Source: Candidatus Rubneribacter avistercoris (GTDB taxonomy: Bacteria; Actinomycetota; Coriobacteriia; Coriobacteriales; Eggerthellaceae). From it: a stretch of DNA of 64,000 nucleotides. The notes below the pieces were generated by a model that was not told the DNA's origin, made no database searches, and saw nothing but the letters and a program-made list of their open reading frames with translations. The stretch is taken from assembly GCA_019115845.1 (NCBI GenBank), contig DXCU01000103.1, positions 46,011 to 110,010 on the forward strand, in the 5' to 3' direction. The position numbers and the translations under genes are program-made. Shown piece by piece: positions 44,212-52,778 of this stretch (positions within the stretch are counted from its first letter, which is position 1; each line of letters begins with the position of its first letter).

Positions 44212-45360
44212 TCAGTACCGAAACAGCGCGGCGATGCCCGACTCTCCCGGAACCTGCTCGGCGGGCAGCTCCAAGACCTCGGCCCCCTGCGCGAGGGCGG
44301 CGCGGGAGAGGGCGTCGGCCAGCTCGGGACCCTGGAACCGGTCGTGGGGCCTCCGTTCGAACAGCCGCACCTCTCCTGTCCGCTCGTCGAAGGCGCCGGG
44401 GACGTAGGCCCCTTCGGCCAGCAGCAGCGCGCGCACCTTGCGCTCGGCAAGGGCCATGCCCACGGCGTAGGGGCTTGAGGAGGCGCCGCCCGTGCCCACC
44501 GCCTGGCCGTAGGCGTCCAGCAGCCGTTCGGCGTGCGCCTGCGCGACGCGGCCCATGACCGCCGCGGCGTCCGCGAGAAGCTCGGGCTCTCCCACGCCGT
44601 CGGGGTTCTTCTCTATGCCCTCTTCCAGAAGTCCGGGCACGGTGGATATCCGGCGGAACATGCCTTGGTGCTCGGGCAGGCTCACCAAGATGACGGGCAG
44701 GCGCGGGCCCCCGTCGCGCGAGAGCAGCGCCGTCGCCTCCTGGTTGACGGAGCGGAAGAACGCCTCGGCCTCCTCCTTCCGCACGTCGTTGCTCGACTTC
44801 CATCCGTGGTAGGCGGACTGGTGCCCGTCGAAAGACGGCCCGCCCGAAGCCGTGCGCCGCGCATCGCGCGCCGGGGCGGGGACCTCCATGCGCTCGAGGG
44901 AGCGCGCGTCGCCTTCGATGAGGGAGAACCGGTCTGCCGAGAGCGCCAGCAGAAGGTAGCGCGCCCCGGGGCGCAGCGCGCCGAGCAGCGGGCGCGTGAG
45001 AAACCGCTCGCCTGTGAAGGCGAGCGGTCCGACGGGTCGGTCCAAGCGGCATGCGTAGGCCCGATCGCTTGCGGCAAGAACGGCCAGCCCGCTTTCCGCA
45101 AGGCCGCTTCGCAGCGCGCCGAGGTGGGCGGAGGCGAGGTCGAGCAGCTCGTCGAGCCTGCCGCGCTCCCTGCGCTCGCTTTGCCGCTCGATCTTCTCGC
45201 GCGCTTCGTTTGCGAGGGCTTCGAACAAGGCGCGGTCCCGCCTTTCCTCGCGCGGACCGCCCGTGGGCAGGTAGATGGATGCGCACGGGGGTTTCTCCCT
45301 CGCGAGGAGCGCGGGTGCGGGATCCGTCAGAAGCGTGACGCCGGCTGGCATGTCGGGCAT
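44212..45360 (-). CDS. baeRF-type release-factor-like protein
   Basis: 382-aa protein that resembles the bacterial archaeo-eukaryotic release factor (baeRF) families, related to eRF1/Pelota and suspected to act on stalled ribosomes. Supporting features are the opening CASIYLPTGGPREERRDRALFEALANEA, the middle domain YLLLALSADRFSLIEGD (typical of these families), and an eRF1-like C-terminal region with ALAERKVRALLLAEGAYVPGAFDERTGEVRL. ATG 45360 has GGAGG upstream. The assignment rests on pattern memory, not a search; function is unproven. Confidence 0.65.
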   Translation of the reverse strand: MPDMPAGVTLLTDPAPALLAREKPPCASIYLPTGGPREERRDRALFEALANEAREKIERQSERRERGRLDELLDLASAHLGALRSGLAESGLAVLAASDRAYACRLDRPVGPLAFTGERFLTRPLLGALRPGARYLLLALSADRFSLIEGDARSLERMEVPAPARDARRTASGGPSFDGHQSAYHGWKSSNDVRKEEAEAFFRSVNQEATALLSRDGGPRLPVILVSLPEHQGMFRRISTVPGLLEEGIEKNPDGVGEPELLADAAAVMGRVAQAHAERLLDAYGQAVGTGGASSSPYAVGMALAERKVRALLLAEGAYVPGAFDERTGEVRLFERRPHDRFQGPELADALSRAALAQGAEVLELPAEQVPGESGIAALFRY

Positions 45361-45562
45361 GGAAAGACCTCCGTGTTCGTTGCCTGGAAACCCGCTGCGG
45401 CGCGGGTTCGAGCATCGCCCCACGTTAGCAGCCGCAGCGGCGGGCGCGGCTCTTCGGAGGCGTTCCGTAAACGTTCGGTCGGCAAACCGATGCCGCCCCG
45501 TGCGGCGCCTTCCCATGCGCTATACTGTCTGCGGACACGACGGGCGGAGGTAGCGCGGTTTC

Positions 45563-47455
45563 ATGGCGGGCATCAGCGAAGAGGACATCCAAAGGGTGCG
45601 CGAGGCGAACGACCTCGTGGCGGTCATCGGCGAGCGCGTGCCGGTGAAGCAGCGCGGCCGCGACTTTTGGTGCTGCTGCCCGCTGCACAACGAGAAGACG
45701 CCTTCGTTCAAGATCGACCCGGCGCTGCAGCTGTGGCATTGCTTCGGATGCGGCGAGGGCGGGGACGTGTTCGCCTTCGTCATGAAGACGGAGGACCTGT
45801 CGTTTCCCGAGGCCGTGCGGCGGCTTGCCGAGCGCGCCCACATCGAGATAGCCGACGACGGAGGCCACGGGGGCGCAGGCTCCGGCCGCAAGGCGCGCCT
45901 CAAGGCCGTGTGCGCCGAGACGGCCGAGTTCTACCATGTCCAGCTCATGCGCAACCCGGGTCCGGACGCGGCGGCCGCGCGCAGCTACCTGGCGGGCCGC
46001 GGGTTCGGCGGCGAGGTGCCCCGGGCCTGGCGCCTCGGTTTCGCGCCCGGGCGCGGGCAGCTCGTGCGGCATCTGGCCTCCCAAGGCTTCGCTGCCGAGG
46101 AGATGGTGCAGGCCAACGTGGCGCTCGTGGGCGACGGGGGGAGGTTGCGCGACCGTTTCTACAACCGCGTGATGTTTCCCATCCTCGACCCGCAGGGGGA
46201 GTGCATCGCCTTCGGCGGGCGCGTGGTGGGCGCAGGCGAGCCGAAGTACCTGAACTCGCAGGAGACGCCGCTCTTCCATAAATCGCAAGTGCTCTACGGG
46301 CTTGACAAGGCGAAGGCGGCCATGGCCGCCACGGGCACGGCGGTGGTGTGCGAGGGCTACACCGACGTCATCGCGCTGCACGAGGCGGGGGTGAGAAACG
46401 CGGTGGCCACGTTGGGGACGGCGCTCACCATGCGCCATATCCGGCTGCTCTCGCGCCATGCGCGCCACCGCATCGTTTACCTGTTCGACGGGGATGCGGC
46501 CGGGCAGCGCGCCGCCGACCGGGCGCTCGCGTTCATCGACGAGTCCATGACGCCCGAGGCCGGCAAGAGCCGCATCGAGCTGGCGGCCGTCACGCTGCCC
46601 GACAACCTGGATCCCGCCGAGTTCGTGGCCGAGCGCGGGGCCGATGAGCTGCAAGGCCTTATCGAGCGCGCCCAGCCGCTGCTCGCCTACGGCATCGAGC
46701 GGCGCCTGGCCGCGCACGACCTGTCCCGCGCCGAGGGACGCGCCGCCGCGCTGACCGACGCGCTGTCCGTGCTCGCGCCCATCAAAGGCTCGATGCTCGC
46801 GAAGGACTACGCCGTGCAGCTTGCGAGCCGCTGCCGCGCGCGCGAGGAGGACGTGCTCGCCGCGCTGGCCGGCCTGAAGGCCCCGCGCCCGGCGTCCGAG
46901 GACCGTCCGGCGCCGGTCCCGGCGCAGCCCGCGTCCGGCGCGCCTGCGGTCCCGGCGCCCGCCCGTTCGGCGCTTCCGCCCGCCGAGCGAAGCCGCCGCC
47001 GCTTCGAGCGCCAGCTGCTCGCTCTGGCCGCGCGCCGCCCCGACCTGGCGCTTGCCCACGCCGACGCGCTCGCCCGGACGCAGTGGCACGACCGCTTGAG
47101 CGCCGAGGTGGCCCAAAGCGTGCTCGACACGCTTGCCGCCGACCCCGCGGCCCAGCCCGCCCGCATCGTCGCCGAGGCCGCCCGACGGCTGCCCGCCGCG
47201 GCCAACCTGCTGACGGCCGGCCCGCCTGCGGAGGGCGCGGACGACGCCCGGCTGGCCGCCTTCCTGGTGGAGGAGCTTTCCATCGGCGATGCCGAGGACG
47301 CTGTGGACGCCCTGCGCGCGCAGTTGGCCGACCCCGCGCGCCTTCCCGCCGACGAGTACGACATGCTTTTCCAGACGGTGGCGTCCATGCAGAAGGACCT
47401 CGTGCGCCGCCGCGCCGCCCACGACAAGGCCAACGCGGTCGGCACGGTCGGCTGA
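45563..47455 (+). CDS. dnaG: DNA primase
   Basis: 630-aa primase making RNA primers for replication. The N-terminal zinc-binding domain has CPLHNEKTPSFKIDPALQLWHCFGCGEGGD (Cys/His ligands), and the RNA polymerase/TOPRIM core has YNRVMFPILDPQGECIAFGGRVV, VCEGYTDVIALHEAGV and YLFDGDAAGQRAADRAL. The C-terminal helicase-interacting part is Ala-rich, with a low-complexity linker (about 450-480). Ribosome site GGAGG about 12 bases before ATG 45563. A TATACT at 45521-45526 may be the -10. Confidence 0.96.
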   Translation: MAGISEEDIQRVREANDLVAVIGERVPVKQRGRDFWCCCPLHNEKTPSFKIDPALQLWHCFGCGEGGDVFAFVMKTEDLSFPEAVRRLAERAHIEIADDGGHGGAGSGRKARLKAVCAETAEFYHVQLMRNPGPDAAAARSYLAGRGFGGEVPRAWRLGFAPGRGQLVRHLASQGFAAEEMVQANVALVGDGGRLRDRFYNRVMFPILDPQGECIAFGGRVVGAGEPKYLNSQETPLFHKSQVLYGLDKAKAAMAATGTAVVCEGYTDVIALHEAGVRNAVATLGTALTMRHIRLLSRHARHRIVYLFDGDAAGQRAADRALAFIDESMTPEAGKSRIELAAVTLPDNLDPAEFVAERGADELQGLIERAQPLLAYGIERRLAAHDLSRAEGRAAALTDALSVLAPIKGSMLAKDYAVQLASRCRAREEDVLAALAGLKAPRPASEDRPAPVPAQPASGAPAVPAPARSALPPAERSRRRFERQLLALAARRPDLALAHADALARTQWHDRLSAEVAQSVLDTLAADPAAQPARIVAEAARRLPAAANLLTAGPPAEGADDARLAAFLVEELSIGDAEDAVDALRAQLADPARLPADEYDMLFQTVASMQKDLVRRRAAHDKANAVGTVG

Positions 47456-47497
47456 GCGGATCCCTCGTATTTCGAGGGCTTTCGCCGTCGATGCCTG

Positions 47498-47506
47498 TGC
47501 TATACT
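47498..47506 (+). promoter_or_regulatory. Extended -10 promoter of the nfeD-SPFH pair
   Basis: TGCTATACT is an extended -10, about 25 bases before the GTG start. It lies after a short hairpin (CCCTCG-TATTT-CGAGGG, 47462-47478) that may end dnaG transcripts. Confidence 0.55.
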
Positions 47507-47529
47507 CTTCGCAGGAGAAAGGAGAAGCC

Positions 47530-47958
47530 GTGAGCCCTCTTGCGTGGTTGGTCGTCGCAGCCGTCATGGCCGTGATCGAGGTTGCGTCGCTTGGCCTCAT
47601 CACCGTGTGGTTCGTCGTTGGCGGGCTTGCCGCCTTCGTTGCGGGCGAGCTTGGCGCGGACTTGTTCGTCCAGACGGCCGTGTTCCTCGCCGTGTCGCTT
47701 CTGTGCCTGATCCTGCTGCGTCCCGTGTTCGTGAAGTACCGCGATCGCGGAAAGCGCGCCGAACCCACGGTGGTCGGCTCGCACGCCGTGGTGCGCGAGC
47801 CGGTGGACAACGCCCTCATGACGGGCCGCGTTGAAACCCCCGACCACATGACCTGGGCCGCTCGGTCCGCGGACGGCGCTCCCATCCCCGCCGGCGAGAA
47901 CGTGGAGGTGGTCGGCCGGGAGAGCGTCACGCTCATCGTCGAAAGGAGAGGACAATGA
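47530..47958 (+). CDS. NfeD-like membrane protein
   Basis: 142-aa protein with two or three N-terminal hydrophobic segments (about 3-70) and a C-terminal OB-fold domain (TVVGSHAVVREPVDN...GAPIPAGENVEVVGRESVTLIVE), the NfeD short form. NfeD proteins pair with SPFH/stomatin proteins in membrane microdomains; here the stomatin-like gene overlaps by 4 bases. The start is GTG 47530 (AAAGGAG five bases upstream). Confidence 0.88.
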   Translation: MSPLAWLVVAAVMAVIEVASLGLITVWFVVGGLAAFVAGELGADLFVQTAVFLAVSLLCLILLRPVFVKYRDRGKRAEPTVVGSHAVVREPVDNALMTGRVETPDHMTWAARSADGAPIPAGENVEVVGRESVTLIVERRGQ

Positions 47959-48896
47959 TCTTCCTCATCGTGCTCGTAGTGCTTGTGGTGCTGTTCAGCG
48001 TCACAAGCGTCAAGATCGTCCCGCAGGCGGAGGCCGCGGTGGTCGAGCGCCTCGGATCGTATCTGACCACCTGGAACAACGGCCTGCACGTCAAAGTGCC
48101 CTTCATCGACCGGGTGCGTCCTTACGTCTCGCTCAAAGAGCAGGTGTTCGACTTCCCGCCTCAGCCGGTCATCACCAAGGACAACGTCACCATGTCCATC
48201 GACACGGTGGTGTTCTTCAAGATCCTCGATCCCAAGCTCTACACCTACGGGGTGGAAAGCCCCATCGTGGCCATCGAGAACCTCTCGGCCACCACGCTGC
48301 GCAACATCATCGGCGAGCTTGATCTGGACACCACGCTCACCTCGCGCGACACCATCAACTCCCAGATGCGCGCCATACTTGACGAGGCCACCGACGCCTG
48401 GGGCATCAAGGTCAACCGCGTGGAGGTGAAAAACATCACGCCGCCGGCCGCCATCCAGCAGGCCATGGAAAAGCAGATGAAGGCCGAGCGGGAAAAGCGC
48501 GAGGCGGTGCTTCTGGCCGAGGGCGAGAAGCAGGCGGCCATCACCATTGCCGAGGGCAACAAGCAGGCCCAAATCCTCAACGCCGAGGCGGAGAAGCAGC
48601 AGGTCATCCTTGCCGCCGAGGCGGAGAAGGAAAGGCAGATCCGCGAGGCGGAGGGCGAGGCGGCCGCCATCTTGAACGTGCAGCAGGCCACGGCCGACGG
48701 CATCCGCATGGTGCGCGAGGCCGGTGCCGACGAGGCGGTGCTCACCCTGCAGGCGTTCGAGGCGCTCAAATCCGTCGCCAACGGGCGGGCCACCAAGCTC
48801 ATCATCCCCTCGCAGATCCAAGGGCTGGCCGGCCTGGCGGCCTCGCTCAAGGAAGTGGTCGCCGACGACGCGCCGGAGGATCCGAAGGGCGCGTAG
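47955..48896 (+). CDS. SPFH/stomatin-like membrane protein
   Basis: 313-aa protein with an N-terminal membrane anchor (MIFLIVLVVLVVLFSV), then the SPFH/band 7 domain (VPQAEAAVVERLGSY...WGIKVNRVEVKNITPPAAIQQAMEKQMKAEREKR) and a long Ala/Glu-rich coiled coil (about 175-260). Such proteins oligomerise into membrane microdomain scaffolds and can control proteases. Coupled to the NfeD-like gene by an ATGA overlap. Confidence 0.92.
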   Translation: MIFLIVLVVLVVLFSVTSVKIVPQAEAAVVERLGSYLTTWNNGLHVKVPFIDRVRPYVSLKEQVFDFPPQPVITKDNVTMSIDTVVFFKILDPKLYTYGVESPIVAIENLSATTLRNIIGELDLDTTLTSRDTINSQMRAILDEATDAWGIKVNRVEVKNITPPAAIQQAMEKQMKAEREKREAVLLAEGEKQAAITIAEGNKQAQILNAEAEKQQVILAAEAEKERQIREAEGEAAAILNVQQATADGIRMVREAGADEAVLTLQAFEALKSVANGRATKLIIPSQIQGLAGLAASLKEVVADDAPEDPKGA

Positions 48897-49202
48897 GGCG
48901 TGCATCCTCGCGCCGGACGGACATGCCGCTCGCGCGTTCTGGCGCGCCGATGCGCGGTGGTCGGGCTTGCGGAGCTGCGGCTTTAAGCGCGCAGGGTCGC
49001 AAGCGGCGGGTCCCGGGCGCGCGGGGTCGCGGGTATGCGGCCTCGCGAAGCGACGCGCGGCCGCGCGGCCGGCGCCGCGTTCTGTGGAACTTTCCGGGGG
49101 GACTGGACAAGGCAGGTGCGATTGCGGACAATGTCCGGCAGGATGTTTCCGCGTCGCGACCTGCGGCGCGTCGTTTGATTTCAGCAGAAGGGCGTGTTGG
49201 GC
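48897..49202 (+). other. Gene-free region before def
   Basis: About 306 bases with no coding signature; listed ORFs are shadow frames. It contains repeated G/C runs such as GCGCGGGGTCGCGGG but no clear hairpin with a T-run and no good -35/-10 pair that I can support. Confidence 0.45.
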
Positions 49203-49745
49203 ATGATCACCATAGTCCGGTCCCCCGATCCGATGTTGAACACGGTGTGCGAACCGTGCGACCTCGGCGACAAGGACCTCAAGAAGCTGGCCCGCCAGAT
49301 GGCGAAGGCCATGTACAAAAACGACGGCTGCGGCTTGGCGGCGCCCCAGGTGGGCGTGGCCAAGCGCCTGGTTGTCATCGACTGCGACCAGGAAGACGGC
49401 GAGCAAAACCCCATCGTGCTGGTGAACCCCGTGCTCGTGGAGACGCAGGGCGATCCGGTGACCGAAGGGGAGGGCTGCCTGTCGTGCCCCGGCATCTCGG
49501 TGCCCATCGCGCGTCCGCCCATCGCGCGCGTGCGCTACTTCGACCTCGACGGGGAGGAGTGGGAGATAGAGGGCGACGGCTTGCTCGGCCGCTGCCTGCA
49601 GCACGAGCTTGACCACCTCGACGGCATCACGATGTTCGAGCGCTGCGATCCTCTGGCGCGCATCCAGGCCCTGCGCGACTACGAGGCCGCGCTGGCGTCA
49701 GGCGCGAAGCCGGGGGAAACGTCGGTTCAACCGCGGGTGCGCTGA
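49203..49745 (+). CDS. def: Peptide deformylase
   Basis: Removes the formyl group from new N-terminal Met. The three metal-site motifs are present: GCGLAAPQVGVAKR (motif 1, GxGLAAPQ), EGCLSCPG (motif 2, EGCLS) and LQHELDHLDGITMFER (motif 3, HExDH). ATG 49203 is chosen (AGAAGGG upstream); GTG 49194 is possible. 180 aa. It forms an operon with fmt, as often in bacteria. Confidence 0.96.
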   Translation: MITIVRSPDPMLNTVCEPCDLGDKDLKKLARQMAKAMYKNDGCGLAAPQVGVAKRLVVIDCDQEDGEQNPIVLVNPVLVETQGDPVTEGEGCLSCPGISVPIARPPIARVRYFDLDGEEWEIEGDGLLGRCLQHELDHLDGITMFERCDPLARIQALRDYEAALASGAKPGETSVQPRVR

Positions 49746-49747
49746 CC

Positions 49748-50704
49748 ATGCGCGTCGTGTTCATGGGCACGCCCGCGTTTGCGGCCGCCATCCTTGACGC
49801 CGTGGCCGAGCAGCATGAGGTGGCGGCCGTTTTCACGCGGCCCGACGCGGTGCGCGGGCGGGGCAGCCGTCCCGAGCCGTCGCCGGTCAAAGAGGCGGCC
49901 CTCGCTCGTGGGCTTCCCGTCATGGAGCCGCGCACGCTGCGCGACGAATCCGTCCAGCGCGCGTTGGCCGACTTGGCCCCTGACGTCGTGTGCGTGGCGG
50001 CGTACGGCGCCATCCTGCCCAAGGTCGTGCTCGACATCCCCCGTTTGGGCTGCCTGAACGTCCATGCCTCCCTGCTCCCGCGCTGGCGCGGGGCGGCTCC
50101 TGTCGAGCGTGCCATCTTGGCGGGCGACGAGGAGGCGGGCGTGTGCATCATGCGCATGGAGGAGGGTTTGGACACGGGCGCGTACTGCGTGCGCCGGACC
50201 GTCCGCACGGAGTCGAAGGGGGCGGCCGAGCTGACCGAGGAGCTTGCCGTGCTGGGCGCCCAGGCGCTTCTGACGGCGCTCGCGCACGTGGAGGCCGGCG
50301 CGGCGGACTGGACGGAGCAGGACGAGGGGGCGGTCACCTACGCCGCCAAGATAGAGCGGGGCGAGCTGGACCTCGATCCGGCGGAGGGGGCGCTTGCCGG
50401 CGAGCGCAAGGTGCGCGCCTCGGGCGACGCCCATCCTTCGCGCGCCGTTGTGGCCGGGCGTCCCGTGACGGTGCTTGCGGCCCGCGCGGTCGAAGACGCC
50501 GTGGGGCTTGGTCTGGCCTCGGGCATCGAGTCCGGCGAGGTGCGCTTCGCGGGGAAGCGGCTGTTTTTGGGAACGGCGGCGGGGGCGCTCGAGGCGCTCT
50601 CGGTCAAGCCCGACGGCAAGCAGGCCATGGACGCCAAATCGTTTGCCGCGGGAGTGCAGGGATTGAAGCAGAACGGATCGACGTGGAGGAGCGCGCATGT
50701 CTGA
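49748..50704 (+). CDS. fmt: Methionyl-tRNA formyltransferase
   Basis: Formylates initiator Met-tRNA using 10-formyltetrahydrofolate. MRVVFMGTPAFAAAILDAV, AAYGAILPKVVLDIPRLGCLNVHASLLPRWRGAAPVERAILAGD (folate-binding/catalytic SLLP region) and the C-terminal OB-like domain are visible. 318 aa. It starts 2 bases after def and overlaps rsmB by 8 bases. Confidence 0.96.
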   Translation: MRVVFMGTPAFAAAILDAVAEQHEVAAVFTRPDAVRGRGSRPEPSPVKEAALARGLPVMEPRTLRDESVQRALADLAPDVVCVAAYGAILPKVVLDIPRLGCLNVHASLLPRWRGAAPVERAILAGDEEAGVCIMRMEEGLDTGAYCVRRTVRTESKGAAELTEELAVLGAQALLTALAHVEAGAADWTEQDEGAVTYAAKIERGELDLDPAEGALAGERKVRASGDAHPSRAVVAGRPVTVLAARAVEDAVGLGLASGIESGEVRFAGKRLFLGTAAGALEALSVKPDGKQAMDAKSFAAGVQGLKQNGSTWRSAHV

Positions 50705-52634
50705 GCAGCACGGCGGGCCTGGCAAGGGCAAGGGGTACGATCGCGGAGGGTCGCGGCAGGGTCGCCCGCGCGGCGGGGGAGGGCCGTCCGCGGGCGGCAG
50801 GCGCGAGTTCGGCGGCCGCCGCGACGACAGGCGCGACAGCCGAAACAGCAAGGGCGGCGCAGAGCGCGCCCCGCGTCACGGGGAGCGCCGCGACGGTGGC
50901 GGCAAGGGCCGCAGCTTCGATTCGCGCCGTGATGGGGCGAAGCGCTTCGACGACCGTCGCGACGGCAAGCGGGGCTTCGGACCCCGCCGCGACGACCGGC
51001 GGGAGCGGGGCTTGGAGGAGCGCAAGGGCTTCGACGGGCGCCGCGACGACCGGCGGAGTCAAGGCTTTGAGGACCGCAGGGGCTTTCGCGGCGGCAAGGA
51101 GCGCTCCGGCAACGCCCGGGACGGCCGCTTCGGCGAGCGCGAGAAGCGCCCCTTTGGCGAGAAGCGCCCCTTCGACAAGGAGCGCTCCTCGGGCGATCGC
51201 CGTCCGGCGAATGGGCGCCTTGGCGACTCGGGACGCTCGGGCGGCAAGGCGGAGCGCTTCGAGTTCGCACGCTCGAAGGCGACGCCGGCGCGCCTGGCGG
51301 CGCTCGAGGCGGTGCGCATCGTCCGCGAGCGCAAGGCATTCGCCAGCGACGTGATAGACTCCACCATCGACCGCTCGAGCCTCACGCCCGAGGATCGCGC
51401 GTTCGCCACGCGCCTGGTGCTGGGGTCGGTGAGCTCCGAAGGGACGCTCGACGAGGTCATAGATCGCGTTTTGGACGACCCGCACGACATCAGCCCGCTC
51501 GTGCGCGACGCGGTTCGCCTGTCCACTTACGAGATACTGTTCTTGGACAAGCGGTTCCATGCGGCCGTCGACCAGGGCGTCGAGATGGTGCGCGCCGTGG
51601 CTCCGCCCGCGGCGGGCGTGGCCAACTACATTCTGCGCAACATCGTCCGCCAAAGAAGCGCGTTCCCCTTCGGCGACCCCACGCAGGATCTGGAGGCGTT
51701 GGCGCGCCTGCAGGCGTTTCCCGCCTGGTTGGCCGCACTGCTCATGAAGGACCTGGGTCCTCAGGAGGCGGTTCGGCTCATGCAGGCGTCCAACCGGCCG
51801 GCGCCCCTCTACGTCTCCGTCAACGCGCTCAAGACGCGCGAGGAGCTGGTGCGCCGCGTGTTCGACCGCTTGGAGGAGCCGGTCGAGCACGTGGCGATAG
51901 ACGGCTTGGAGGTGGAGGGCTGCCTGCGCGTGGAGGATCCCCGCACCCTGCTCATCCCGGAGGTGGGCAGGCTGCTCAAGCAGGGGCGCCTCGTGGTGTC
52001 CGATGCGGCGTCGCAGCTGGTGGCTGCCTCGGTCCTGCCCGACGAGAAGCCCTCGTCGGTGCTGGAGGCGGGAGCCGGGCGCGGAACCAAGACCGTGCTT
52101 CTCCAGAGCGAGGCCCAAAGGCGGTGGGGGTCGCAGATAGAGACGTACGTGACGCTTGACAACCGCGCGTTCAAGACGAAGCTCCTTGAGGAGCGCGCCG
52201 GGCAGTGCGGCGCGCACGTGTCCGAGGCGCTGACGGGAGACGCTCTGCATGCCGAGGAGCTGACGGGAGGACGCCTCTTCGACCTGGTGTTCTTGGATGC
52301 GCCGTGCTCGGGCCTGGGGACGCTGCGCCGCCATCCGGAGATCCGCTGGCGCTTGAAGCTGGAGGAGATCGTGGAGATGGCGCGGCTGCAGCTCTCTTTG
52401 CTGCGCGCGCTGGCCGGCCGCGTGAGCCCCGGCGGCACGCTGGCCTACGCCACGTGCACGGTCACCCACGTGGAGTGCAACGGCGTGGTGAAGGCGTTTT
52501 TGGAGAGCGAGGAGGGGGCGGATTTCCGGCTGGCTCCCATCGCCGGCGGGTCCTGCGTGTCCACCCGACTCTCCGAAGGGTCCCCCGACGCCCATTTCGC
52601 GGTGCGCTTCGTGAGGGAGGGCAAGGGGGCCTAG
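50697..52634 (+). CDS. rsmB: RsmB 16S rRNA m5C methyltransferase with a long RG-rich N-terminus
   Basis: Methylates C967 (E. coli numbering) of 16S rRNA using SAM. Residues ~190-330 match the NusB-like RNA-binding domain (ARLAALEAVRIVRERKAFASDVID...AANYILRNIV-type helices). The C-terminal methyltransferase has LEAGAGRGTKTVLLQ (SAM motif I), LDAPCSGLGTLRRHPEIRWR (motif IV Cys) and YATCTVTHVECNGV (motif VI catalytic Cys). The first ~190 residues are an extra low-complexity stretch of Arg, Gly and Asp repeats (RRDDRRD, RRDGKRGF, GKRPFDKE), making the protein 645 aa versus the usual ~450. This tail is probably disordered and RNA-binding. Confidence 0.93.
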   Translation: MSEQHGGPGKGKGYDRGGSRQGRPRGGGGPSAGGRREFGGRRDDRRDSRNSKGGAERAPRHGERRDGGGKGRSFDSRRDGAKRFDDRRDGKRGFGPRRDDRRERGLEERKGFDGRRDDRRSQGFEDRRGFRGGKERSGNARDGRFGEREKRPFGEKRPFDKERSSGDRRPANGRLGDSGRSGGKAERFEFARSKATPARLAALEAVRIVRERKAFASDVIDSTIDRSSLTPEDRAFATRLVLGSVSSEGTLDEVIDRVLDDPHDISPLVRDAVRLSTYEILFLDKRFHAAVDQGVEMVRAVAPPAAGVANYILRNIVRQRSAFPFGDPTQDLEALARLQAFPAWLAALLMKDLGPQEAVRLMQASNRPAPLYVSVNALKTREELVRRVFDRLEEPVEHVAIDGLEVEGCLRVEDPRTLLIPEVGRLLKQGRLVVSDAASQLVAASVLPDEKPSSVLEAGAGRGTKTVLLQSEAQRRWGSQIETYVTLDNRAFKTKLLEERAGQCGAHVSEALTGDALHAEELTGGRLFDLVFLDAPCSGLGTLRRHPEIRWRLKLEEIVEMARLQLSLLRALAGRVSPGGTLAYATCTVTHVECNGVVKAFLESEEGADFRLAPIAGGSCVSTRLSEGSPDAHFAVRFVREGKGA

Positions 52635-52684
52635 GCGGGTCGCGTCCGCCGGCTCCTCGCGCCGCCCATCCGACAAAAGGCGCT

Positions 52685-52716
52685 CCGAACGCGGCGAGAT
52701 CGCCGCGTTCGGGTTT
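52685..52716 (+). terminator. Terminator after rsmB
   Basis: CCGAACGCGGCG and CGCCGCGTTCGG form a perfect 12-bp stem with an AGAT loop, followed by GTTT. It lies 50 bases after rsmB and directly before the next promoter. Confidence 0.75.
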
Positions 52717-52721
52717 ACAAT
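52716..52721 (+). promoter_or_regulatory. -10 element of the first XRE-cupin regulator
   Basis: TACAAT about 57 bases before the regulator's ATG. The -35 region overlaps the rsmB terminator stem and is not consensus, as expected for a regulated promoter. The leader between it and the gene has GAGATCGAAA-type repeats, ending in a very strong ribosome site AAAAGGAGGT. Confidence 0.45.
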
Positions 52722-52778
52722 GGCACGCGTTTGCGAAAAGGAAGATCGAAAGAGAGATCGAAAAGGAGGTCCGCGTAC

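Noticed and set aside
50930-51200. Repeats in rsmB considered as a CRISPR array or DNA repeat
   Set aside because: The repeat units are short, irregular and in frame with rsmB; they encode RRD/RG-type residues, so they are protein low-complexity sequence. No CRISPR array or cas gene was seen in the window.
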